DNA of 64,000 bases from Undaria pinnatifida (lineage: Eukaryota > Sar > Phaeophyceae > Laminariales > Alariaceae), in NCBI GenBank assembly GCA_012845835.1, contig JABAKD010000030.1, positions 4,729,416-4,793,415 on the forward strand, written 5' to 3'. Made by a program: the position numbers and the translations under genes. Positions 21,706 to 32,500 of the stretch are shown here, one piece after another. A model generated the notes under the pieces. That model made no database searches. It saw nothing but the letters and a program-made list of their open reading frames with translations, and had not been told where the DNA came from. Position 1 is the first letter of the stretch. The number at the start of each line of letters is the position of its first letter.

Positions 21706-22060
21706 AGCCGCAAGGGCCAAATCCTCCCCCCCTATACACTTCCGAAGAAGCATCGAACGACAACCCGCTGCCCGCGTAATTCATTGCTGGTTTGTAACTG
21801 CTGCGCGATGTTTCAACGCGCAGAAGGCTGTGCGGTGTTGCTGCCTATTACTATCGGCCATGGCAAGGAAAGAGTCCCCGCCGTCTCGCTCTCTCCGTGG
21901 CCCTGCCCTCTTCACCCCCCTCCCCCAAAACACTACCACTCCCACCCTTAAGCTTGCCACTTCCAACCGCAAGGGCCAAGTCCTTCCCCCCCATACACTT
22001 CCGAAGAGGCATCGAACGACAACCCGCTATCCATAAAAATGGCTGGTTTGTAACTGCTAT
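21706..22060 (+). repeat. two direct copies of a roughly 100-bp repeat
   Basis: CCGCAAGGGCCAA, ATACACTTCCGAAGA, GCATCGAACGACAACCCGCT and GGCTGGTTTGTAACTGCT occur at 21706-21800 and again at 21966-22060. Confidence 0.75.
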
Positions 22061-24278
22061 TGACAGGTCCGGCCGTATGATATCCGGACGACCTGGTATC
22101 CCGCCGTTTCAGGGGGGGAGAGTGTCACAAGGCTTAGTTTGGGTAAGCAAGTGGTTATCCTTTTGCAAGTGGTCAAACGGACGAATACCCCCCGGCGTGG
22201 TGGAGAACCCAGTGGGTAGGCAAATACGACGTGCAGATATTTATTTTATCAGCTCCTCACGAGTACCTCACGTACACCATTTAGCTCCTCCTCTCGAGTA
22301 CCACGGGGAAGGCGCCCGGTAGAGAAGGAAAAGCCGGCGGCGAATTAGACGGGGCAGATCTCCGACATCCCGGTATCACTCTGACGATAAACGCAACCTA
22401 TCATTTTGGAGCTCCTATTATCCCATCATCACATCTGTATCAAGTATGAAAGCACAATCAACGCGTAGCCTCCCTGCTTTTGCAAGCGACACAGCAATAC
22501 GATACCATTTTACTATGTATCATCTTTCCTCAAGCAAAAAAACGAGCCAATGAAAAATGTAGCCACACAGTATTCTCCTTGTGTGCACTGCTGCGGCAGA
22601 AAGAAAGACTGCAGTACCACGGCCCCCAAAAGTTACACCGTAACCCAAGAATCACAATCCGGGGACGGCATTCAGAATCGTTCTCCAAACTCCAGAACCC
22701 ACCATCCGAAGCCCAAAGTCAAACTTCCTGAAAGCTCTACTATCCGAAATCCGAAAGCTTCTATGTCAAAAAGTCCGAATAACCAACATCCAGGATCCGA
22801 AACACGCTGCACGTGCAGTCTTCGAAACAGAAATCTCCAACATCATTCCGCACTCAGCTGCCGCACCCATCAGTAGTGGGTTTTCACCGCGGTGATCATA
22901 CGGGTATCAGCTCGTAACAATAGGATTGAAACGAGCGTACTATCAGTAGGGCAGTAGTCCCAACATTTAGTATCGTATCAGGGAAATGCTTTCTCGCTGG
23001 GCACACATGTTAAACCATCCGATTTCCAAAAACCCTCAAGTCCAAATCATAATACCGTCATTTGCTTAGTCGTAAGAACGCAGAAAAATCGTTGTTCCAT
23101 GACCCTAAAATCAGCGAAGAAATTAATCCTCCACTCCATGGTTTTTGGTCGTTAGAATTGCAAAAAAAAACATTATTTCATGACCCAAAAATCATCTTAC
23201 TTACATATTTCTCCTCCACTTCAAAGTCAAGCCGATTTTGTTCAACCAGTTCAGCTCTGGTTTAGTCCACGCCAAGCTCTCAGCACGCGTTGGAAGTACA
23301 GGACACTTTGATTAGGACATGCGCTTCTTCAACTATGGAGGCCAGCATGCACCATACCTACCTACTCTTAAGACTTCAGGCTGGTTCATGTAAAAAAGCC
23401 AAAATATATTCCCTGGCGAATGTCCACGCCGTTTTTTCGATCCAGACCGTGAAAATTTGCACACGTCTTCTATCTACCATTGGGAAGACCTCACCCGTCG
23501 GGATTATTTTTTTTTGTTTGTCTGATTTTTCGTCAGTTAAGATTTTTTGGAAAATGTGGCCCACCTTATACCAAAACTTTTCGGCGAAAAAAAAAGGAAA
23601 ATAAACGCCTCCCCTCCCCCGCCCCCCCCCCCCCCCCCCCCCCCTCCCGGAGATCAGGCCTCGGGATGGGCATGTAGAACACGTGTACAAATTTTCAGGG
23701 TCTGTCTCTCAAAATCGGCGTGGATATTTGGACTTTTGTGCGTAGAAGAGAAAAAAAAAAAGGTTATTTCCTTCAAACTACTTGATTTTAGTGTAGGATC
23801 CAGTTATCCAGTTTTTTCGCCAGATTCTGCTTGATGTATAACACAGGCAGTTGAGATCTTCGATTTTTCGCGCGAAAAAATTCCACAGACATGCCTTGGA
23901 GTACCTCCAACCGGTTCGTGCAAAAATGCGGCGCATTTTTGTTTCATCTCGCCTCCGCTTGGAAAAAAAGCGTGAATATTAGACTATATGAATATTTATT
24001 GAAGAATATGAAGGCCTGTCGTTGATCGATACGGGTTTTGCTCTTAAGAGACAGGTCGAGGCCGTTGAAAAAAAAACTGCCCATGTCACCCTCTTACCCT
24101 CTTCCGTTGTGCATTGGGGTCAGTGTGATACCAAATATTTCACCCTTTGGCTGGATATTACGAGCGGCATTCGCCGGGGAGAGAGTGTGTGTTTTTTTTG
24201 TACGTGAACTAGCCTGTACCTGCTCACCGCGAAGACATCTCTTTCTCAAATTGAAAATTTTCGCAAAGGAAATGTCCA

Positions 24279-25960
24279 TCACAAAATCCCGGTGATAAAA
24301 CGAAAAATCGTACCGGCGAGTGCCTTCGTCAGAAAGTCTGCGTGTTGCTCCTCAGACTCTACGGCGACTACAGCAAACTCCCCCTTGAATACAAGCTCCG
24401 GCAGAAAATGGTGTCCAATATCGATGTGCTTCGAATTCGACGCGCGCACCGGGTTTTGAGCCAGATGCCTTGCCCCCTTGTTGTATTCGCAGACTGTGAT
24501 GCATCGAGCACCAAGACCAGGCAAAAAAAAAAAACACGCATACCGCGAGAAATTCGTCTCCTTCATGGTGCCTGCTAGTGCTACATACTCGGCCTCGGTG
24601 GTCGAAAGCGTCACACACTTTTAAGTTCTCGAAAACTAGCACATGCATGCCCCCGCGCACATTACAGCCCCACCTGAAACCGACCCCCCGTATGTGCCCG
24701 TGCTGGCGTAGTCAGCATCCGCATCCGCAATCAGCTCTAGCCCACTGCCTCTCTGAAAAAGAAAAGCCAAAATCTCTCGTGAAAAAATCATGTTCCAAAG
24801 TACCAACTATCCATAGTGCAGTCTTCCAGCGTACCTCCCTTGGCGAATTCATGCATCTAGACACCCCTCTCCCTGCGTTCGCAATGTCCGGGCGTGTCTG
24901 GTGAGCAAGCCACATCAAGCATCCTACTACCAGCTCGCGAAAAGGCCAGTCGCCGTGGGGTTCAAATTTGTCGAACTCGTCGAGCTTGAGACCTTTCTCG
25001 AGCGCGTTTCTCCTGCCCGAACTGACGCCGAACTTCGCAGCTGTGTTTTCAGCGAAAAGCTTGCTGCGGGATCGTCAAAGTACCAGCATCCCAATCCCTA
25101 GAACGTAAAGGTAGCCAGCATACCAATTGAGCTCGCCCAGGTGGTTGATTGGCGGCACAAGGCGGTTGAGGTCTTCGCAGAACTGATCGCACCCAGCCTT
25201 TAGCCCCACTGCAAATATATCGTCCACGTGAACTGCTGTTACTGTGGGAAACCTTCCGACCTCGACCAAACGCATTACACACGCATGTACCAGACGCTGC
25301 TCAAAGGCAAGACTCTTCATGTGCGCTATCAGGTGGTTGTGCCACCACGATCCCGACGATTGCTTCAAACCATAGAGGCTACGGCTCAAGCGTACTACCT
25401 TGCCAGACATCTCGCCACGACCCTGAGGCAACCGCATGAAAGCGTGTTCCTCCAGGTTCGATAGAGCAAAGTCCTGTTCGGCACCAAAATGACACAGGTC
25501 TAAATCCAACTCGCAAGCGATGGCACCCAACAAAAGCGAATTCCAAGATGCTGTGAGCGTCGGAGCAAATGCCTCAAATAAATCAATACCCGTCTCACGC
25601 TGCCCGCAACCCCTCGCGAGGAACCTCGCCTCCGCCCTGGTCGCAAAACCAATCTCGTCCGATTTCCAACCGAACACCAACTCTTCGCCGAAAAACATCC
25701 AGGCCTTTTGGTTGCTAAATCGCACCGAAAGTCCCCGCGTTCTCCAGGCCACCACATTATTTCTCCATGGCCTGAACCCAAACGTGGGAATATTCGTCGA
25801 TGAGCGCTGCCGAGTACGAGGTCGGCGTGAAAAGCTCGCTCACCGGGCGCGTGGGTAGGGGAGATTTGGCGTGAGGTGGGGCTTGGTGGTACAGTACATG
25901 GCCGACACCGTCCCGCGCAGCCATGCAAGACAGCAGTCCATGCTGCATACCCCCTTGATT
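24279..25960 (-). pseudogene. decayed Ty1/copia retrotransposon polyprotein
   Basis: In order on the minus strand: an integrase-like piece (IDEYSHVWVQ near 25.78 kb); reverse transcriptase from about 25.75 to 25.08 kb with EAFAPTLTASW, LYGLKQSSGSWWHN and the HVDD catalytic pair; a piece with AHQTRPDIANAGRG near 24.87 kb; and RNase H from about 24.61 to 24.28 kb with LSTTEAEYVALAG, SKHIDIGHHFLPEL and HADFLTKALAG. These blocks are typical of copia rather than gypsy elements (family knowledge). The frame is broken several times, gag and most of integrase are absent, and no LTR pair could be matched by eye, so this is an old 5'-truncated relic. Confidence 0.9.
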
Positions 25961-25974
25961 GTGTTTGAAATGTC

Positions 25975-26125
25975 ACGGGACGGGACGGGACGGGTCGGGT
26001 CAGGAGGATATCACATCTCGCGGATCGGGACGGGTTACCCTGACTCAAACCGTGGTCGGGTCAGGAGGATATCACATCTCGCGGATCGGGACGGGTTACC
26101 CTGACTCAAACCGTGAGCCGTGAAA
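25975..26125. repeat. CGGGAC-rich tandem repeat with fold-back end
   Basis: Two copies of a 62-base unit containing GGATATCACATCTCGCGG and GGGTTACCCTGACTCAAACC, ending GCCGTGAAAGGCCC. Confidence 0.85.
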
Positions 26126-26324
26126 GGCCCTATAACATTTTCATCCCCCCGTGACTTTGACTGCCATCAATAGGCTGGTCTAGTCTCGTGTTGCTTGCTT
26201 GATGGCCCCTGGTTGCATGGAAAAACGTGTTTCGACATCTTTCGTTGGTGGGAGAGTATCACGCCCTCTTCAAGACTCTCGCTCCACGAAGAGACCCATC
26301 GTTGCATAGCGATCAAAGAAACGG

Positions 26325-26560
26325 GTACAGCAATAGTAGGGGTATCCCTATACAAGGCGGTAACCCTGTGTAAGTCGGTGTCCCTATATAAGGCGGTATC
26401 CCTACATAAGACGATATCCCTATAAAAGGCGGTATCCCTATGTAAGGCGTTATTATCCCTGTATAACACGGCATCCCTACATAAGGCGTTATCCCTATAT
26501 AAGGCGGTATCCCTCTATAAGGCGGTATCCCTATATAAGGTGATCATAAATCGCTTGGCG
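26325..26560. repeat. 18-bp minisatellite (AAGGCGGTATCCCTATAT)
   Basis: About a dozen degenerate 18-base units. The same unit recurs at 60895-61320. Confidence 0.9.
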
Positions 26561-26677
26561 CGACAGGGGGAATAGCGCTCATAACCCGGAGTGAATAAGG
26601 CGGCTTCCCTCCCCAAGGCGGTCATAGTGCTATCTATTAACACCACCGGCTTACTCGAGGGACCAAAAAGAGAACAT

Positions 26678-26678
26678 G

Positions 26679-26703
<25 letters not shown>
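26678..26703. repeat. TA dinucleotide microsatellite
   Basis: An uninterrupted run of TA dinucleotides. Confidence 0.97.
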
Positions 26704-26709
<6 letters not shown>

Positions 26710-26929
26710 AACGGATGCAGTAGAGGAGATGGCACACCGACACAAGAGCACCCCGTGACAAGCCGAAACGGGCCCTCTTAGCCAAACTATACGCATCGCT
26801 CTCTTCTTCTTGTCTGTAGTGGAAAGCATATTATTATGTTGTTGTCAAATTATGTTTGCAATCCGACAACGTGCTGTCGTGAGCAGCTGGTGTTTTTTTG
26901 GTGTGGCGGGACTTGCCGATATTTTGACC

Positions 26930-27700
26930 GCTCTTAACCCCTTTAGAGCCCCCGAACCCCTCCCTATGCTAAATCCAAGTAATTTTGTCCCCAAAAACGG
27001 GTTTCCAGTTGTAATAGGGGTTAAACGCTTTTACAAGGGGGGGGGAAGGAAATCCCTCGGAAATAGTGTAGGTGAGTTTTTTTTTCTCGTTGTTGTTTCC
27101 TTTTTTTGGGGGGGGGGCGGGGGAGGGCTCTAAAAAAAGGGATGTAAGTCCCCGAATGCTCTCTTCTATCGTGGGGGCTGCTCTTAAATGGGGGTATATC
27201 CGCTACTGCTGTTGGAAGAACGGGTACAAGCGGCAATTGGATTACCACCACCGTGCTGCCTGCGCCCGTGCGTAAGCCCTCGCTACGGAAGGGAGGTCCC
27301 CTTTTTAGGGACCTTTTTTTTGGCGAGTCACCGCCGCCCTATTCCTTTTTTTGAGGTCTTGAAAAACAGTATAACCCCCAAATCCCTTCAAGTATGCTAA
27401 ATTCAAGTGTTTTTTTCCCAAAAAGGGTTTCCGGTGGTAAAGGCGTTATAACCCCTTTAGAGCCCGCAAATCGCTCCCTATACTAACTTCATGTAAAATT
27501 GTGAAAAGAAAGGGTTTCCAGATGTAAAGGCGTTAACTCCTTCAGAGCCCCCACCCTATACAAACTTCAAGTATTTTTCCCAAAAAGGGTTCCAGTTGTA
27601 AAGACTTTAACCCCTTTAGAGCCCCCAAATCCCTCCCTATACAAACTTCAAGCATTTTTTCCCCAAAAGGATATCCAGCTGTAAAGGCGCTTCGTTAATC
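26930..27700. repeat. array of roughly 80-90 bp units (TTAACCCCTTTAGAGCCCCC)
   Basis: Repeated order: ACCCCTTTAGAGCCCCC, AAATCCCTCCCTATAC, AACTTCAAGTATTTTTTCCC, AAAAGGGTTTCCAGTTGTAAA. Related single units occur at 49675-49770 (reverse) and 51000-51090. Confidence 0.85.
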
Positions 27701-28127
27701 TTTCGTGCTATTTTTTTCGCCTGTGATACGATTGAAACCGCCATGGACTTGAACTGAACGGGTTATATCTCGTACGCCGCGCGCGCGCGAAAACCAACTC
27801 GCCTATAAAGAATTGTTGTTGTTCTTTCGTCATCGAGGTACAGAGCCACTCCACTCCGGCGAGTGGCTCAAGCTCAGGTGCTGAAGAAGGGGGATGCCTC
27901 CTCCCGCCCCCCCGTAGCCTTGGTCGTGGTACACAGGTCCTTGCGTTGGTCGGGCACGTCCCCTTTCCCCGGCGTCTCCGGCCGTTTCGCGTGGTCGGTG
28001 GGGTGGTCCTGCAGTCGTCGCTGTTTTGGTGACGGTATTTTTTTTTTCTCCTTTTTTTCACCCCTCTGAAGCCTCAAAAGGGGTTCACCCGTGGGGCAGA
28101 TTACCGATCCCCCGCTTGACGTGATCA

Positions 28128-28149
28128 CAGATCTTTCGGGAAAGATCTG
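28128..28149. repeat. perfect 10-bp inverted repeat, 2-base spacer
   Basis: CAGATCTTTC and GAAAGATCTG arms separated by GG. Role unknown. Confidence 0.85.
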
Positions 28150-28869
28150 TACGATCCGAAAGATTTGTATGATATGTCGATGGCTCGTGTTAGCGGGTGG
28201 GAGCCGTACAATCTGCACGGTATGTAGAAGAAGATGCGGTTGGGTCGGTTCTATCTCGACCAGCGGGTGGTGACCCGGCCCGTGAAAAAAACGCCCCTGC
28301 TTTGGCTCACTCTAGACTTAATCATACACCAACAGTGGTTGCACGTCGGATGCTCGAACAACCACGTTTTTTGGTCTCCCGATAGGATTACCATTCAAAA
28401 CAAAGCGTGTTTTGCTCATCCATTCCATTTTTATCTTCGCACTCTCTCTTTTCTCCTTCTTCTCCCTCCCTATAAGTATCTCAGACGCGGCGTAACTAAT
28501 CAGGCTCTTACCCCCCCCCCTCCCACAAAGGCACGTGCCTACTTTTTCATCGTGAGAAGACTCCAACACTTTCTGCCCTCGTCGACCGGCGCCGAATTGT
28601 GTTTGGCCGTAGGTAGCTACACGGCCAGCGCTGTGACTGTTCATAGCGATCGGAGTTGGAGGCGGATTTTTTTTTTTTTTTTTTAATATAGATATCCTCC
28701 GGCGGATAGGGTAAAAACAAAATAAAAATAAAATAAAGCTTTAGCTCACCACACTTCCACGTATTTCCATACGCGTCGTGTGTCGAATTAACTCAGTTGC
28801 TGGAATGCTTTTAAATACCCCCACCGAGCCTTCGAAAAAAAAAGCGCAAAAAAAAAAAGGATACACGTG

Positions 28870-28982
28870 TACCCAGTAATACGCGCGATCGAATTATCAC
28901 GCACAGATTGCAAGGATGAGTTTCGACGGAATCTTCCGATCTCACGGCCGGGGTGTTTTTCTATTTTTAGAATAATACCACG
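28870..28982. repeat. partial copy 3 of the 17.9-kb repeat
   Basis: Contains CCCAGTAATACGCGCGATCG, AGATTGCAAGGATGAGTTTC and a TTCTATTTTTAGAATAATA end. Confidence 0.8.
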
Positions 28983-29295
28983 CCCCAAACGTGAGTAGTC
29001 CATACGGTATCAAATTCAAGACATCAACTGATTTTCCGCCGTCGATTCAGACGATATTATTATTGTTGTACGACCCGCCATTTTTTTTTTTTTAGCCTTT
29101 ATTTTTTTTTTTTGCGTTGTTCAAACCCACAATAAATAGCGTCCCTTCGTTGCGTATCATCGGTTCTTGTTTTTTTTTTTTTTTTTTTTTTACCGCAAAT
29201 TAATGCAACCAAAAAAAAAGGTAGCATTCGTTCATTGCGTAAAAGTGTGTACGTCCCTCATGTTTTTCTTCGTGGTTCGCTTTTTTTTTTCGCAG

Positions 29296-29505
29296 GTTGA
29301 GGAAGGAACTGAAAGTCCGGACGGGGTCAGCCCACCCGCCGGAAAGGCTCGTCGTCGTGTAGGGCTCTCGCTGTACCCAAGGTTGATGTCGTTCTTGACC
29401 CCAGCGGGTGATCTGGAACCCCAAGCGAAAGGCATCGGCTGGGTCTTGAAGCTCATGGACGGGATGTACGACGCCAGGCAAGGACGATGTCGGGACGAAA
29501 AATCG
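29296..29505 (+). CDS. unknown gene, exon A
   Basis: A 70-codon phase 0-0 exon after a T-rich tract and CGCAG, ending AAATCG|GTGAAG. Key part: YPRLMSFLTPAGDL then GIGWVLKLMDGMYDARQGRC. Its chemistry and its junction with exon B support coding. Confidence 0.7.
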
Positions 29506-32500
29506 GTGAAGTGGTTGCCCCCCGAGGTTTGCCTCCTGTGCAGCGATTCTTGCCGCACGCACCAATTGCTTGGTGTGGTTCATGGGCGAAAGGCGAAGAA
29601 AACAATCGAAGCTGGTGGTAAACCATAACATAACAATGGCTCACTTCTAAAAAAAAAAAAAAAAGCGGTTGCCGTGTCCTGTAATGACAAAATGTGTAGC
29701 TTCGCATGCTTCAAGCTTGGAGCAAGAGCAGAGCGAGGGAAGTATGCCACAAACAAAATCTACTTGTTCGAGAAAATCCCGCGGGAGGTAGGGGTGCAGA
29801 AAATCCCAAGAAATTGCTGAGCTCCTAATATATGATTAGATGGTCTATACCTCACCCCCCCCCGAAACATGCCTGCGAAGGAGTTCGTTCGCGCAACTAC
29901 CCGACCACTATTTACATGCGCTACAGTAGTCCCAAAGCAATATACTCATAAAACTATCACGCTAAGCGATAGGTCCACAATAGAGGAGCTCAACCGGTAA
30001 GGTATACCTTTTTTTGGCTTAAAACGTGCAGACCTTTACCGTGGGATGGCTCGGTTTTTTGTTGTGGGCCTCGAAGGAACGCACACAAAAAAAACGAGGT
30101 ATGGCGTGTGTACCGGTACTTGATAAACTACGGAAGGACGCGGCTGTTGTGCCCAGCAGATCCGAAGAAACTTCTGAGCTCCTAACATATGAGTAGATGG
30201 TCTATACCTCACCCCCCCCCCCCCCGAAACATGCCTTCGAAGGCGTTCGTTCGCGCAACAACCCGACCGTTATTTACATGCGCTACAGCAGTCCTAAAAC
30301 AATATGCGCATAAAGTTATCACTAATAACCGATAGCTCCGCACTCGAGGAGCTCAACCGGCAAGGTATACCTTTTTTTGGCTTAAAACGTGGAACCCTTA
30401 CCGTGGGATGGCTCTTTTTTTTGTTGTGGGCCTCAATGGAACGCACACGAAAAGGACGGGGTGTAGCGTGTAGCGATGCTTGACAAGACTACGGAAGGCC
30501 GCGGCTGTTGTGCCCAACGAAGTTGCCTGTTCTTTGTGGTCGAAAGTTGATGTTCCTTCTTAATTCGACGGTCGGGCAATGTGCACAGTGACATTTTTGC
30601 CAGGCCCTGTTCCTGTCTTCCATACCCGTAACAGGAGGCGTGCGGAACAGGCCAGCTTCGCCGCGGAAGAAGACTTCTTCAATCTCGACGCCGGTTTGCG
30701 CAGACACGTCTCCTTTCCGGCGTTCGCCTATCAGCACGTCAAGAACAGACACGGCGTCATGCACATGGTTCGTTCGGTGAGACCTCAATGCTTACAGCAC
30801 AGTAGACCCACCCCTTTAGAACTAACCGCAGTCACATTTAAGGGCATAAAGTACTTGAAGCTATTACGGGGGATCCTAGTAAATAGGACCTACGGTGGAC
30901 ACAAAAACCTACATATTCATCTATTTTTACTAACAATATTTGGTCCTATTTACTATCGTCCTCCGTAAATAGTTGTGCCAGACTGTTTGCAGTCGCGAAG
31001 GGGTTAACGCTATCTGGCACAGCAGTCAGTAGAGAGAAAGACACATATACTTAGTGCCCGCAGTTTTCAGGAATTATCCTTTTTTTTTCAAGGGGATGAG
31101 GGTGTGAACACTTGGTATGCCCTGCCAGGTTTGTCCTACTAATACTGAGCAGACCCCGTTGTTAGCTCACCGTGTTGATAGCGCCGCGTGCTATAAAAGA
31201 GGTATACCTTTTTTTTGGCTATTTTGTTTTCTGAATGACGGGGAGCCGCTCCTTAACCCAAAATCGTCGTAAACACGCCATATTAAGGTATACCTTTTTT
31301 TGGCGATAACGTTTTCTGAATGACGGGGCTCCTTGACCCAAAATGGTCGTAAATACGCCATATTAAGGTATACCTTTTTTTGGCGATAACGTTTTCCGAA
31401 TGACGGGGCTCCTTAACCCAAAATCGTCGCAAATACGCCATATTAAGGTATACCTCTTTCTGGCGATAACGGCTTCTAAATCACGGGGCTGCTTAACCCA
31501 AAATCGTCGGGAAAAAAAAGACATTATTTTCTGCGCGATATTCTCGTTGTTTTACCTAGGCCCCATGGGATTTTTCATCCGGTATCATAGCGGTTTCAGG
31601 TTTTCTCCAAATCGGTTTTTGTTGGGAGAGGTCTTAAGCTCCAAAACTAAGGAAACCTTGAAGAAAAAAAGGTCGTCAACCTCTATCGTAGCACGCGTTT
31701 AGCTGCACCAGACTCTGAAGTAGATGGAAGACCACCAGCTTCTCTCATCGTGCGAGGCCGCACCAAGGACAATAGGAAAAGAGCGATTATCCCACCTTTG
31801 TACAAGGACCAGTGGCGCCCACGTTTTTGGGCACCAAACTACCCGGAATTAATATGGGATGTATTTAGTTTTTTTTTTCAAAGCAGCAACAACAGAGTTA
31901 GCCACCCGTGCGAAATAAATGCAGCCGCGTTTTTGAGGAAACCCCCAGTCGGAGCTAGCGTGGAACAATACGGGTGTCTGCGATTTCCAACCTCTGTTGA
32001 GTTGGGAAACTTATGTAAAATAATATTGAAACCGGCAAGGGTCACATGAAATCCCAAGCCCAACCAACCCAAGAAGCAACTGAAAACTTGTGTTAGAAGA
32101 TAAAGTTAACGAAAAATGATCGAAAACCGCACTCCGCAACCATATTGTTTCGCTGATTTTTCGTGACGTGGGTTGGCCTTGGGTTATTGTTGTGACTTTT
32201 TGACGGTTTCAATGCTATTATTATGATGTTTTCGTACCCAACTCCTACTCAAACAAAGTTGGTACTATACGTCGCAAACACGCGAATGTTTACAGCAGTA
32301 GTTGCAGCAAAAGGGTCCATGTCCGTCCATTAAACAGCCGCGGCTAACCAGGTGGCTGGCCGCATCGTCGCACACGGACCTTCCCAACCATCTCATCAAA
32401 GACGCGAGGGCATAGCACCGACCGTCCCAACCATCTAATCAACGACGAGAAGGCATATAATGAATTTCGTATAGTATGCGATGCAGTTTTATCGGAAGGC

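Larger units (their letters stand above)
19729..24278. other. intergenic stretch, no host gene recognised
   Basis: Upstream of the CTF18 start. Only repeats and short, featureless frames are seen. The CTF18 promoter should lie here, but no motif can be defended. Confidence 0.5.
26561..29295. other. no gene recognised upstream of the 29.3-kb exon
   Basis: Holds the TA run, tandem TTAACCCCTTTAGAGCC repeats, a perfect hairpin at 28128 and a partial copy of the 17.9-kb repeat. The 5' exons of the plus-strand gene may be hidden here but could not be identified. Confidence 0.5.

Noticed and set aside
22480-22876. Two overlapping plus-strand frames of 83-108 codons
   Set aside because: Lys/Ser/Pro-rich with repeated CCGAAA-type words; no domain, no splice context.
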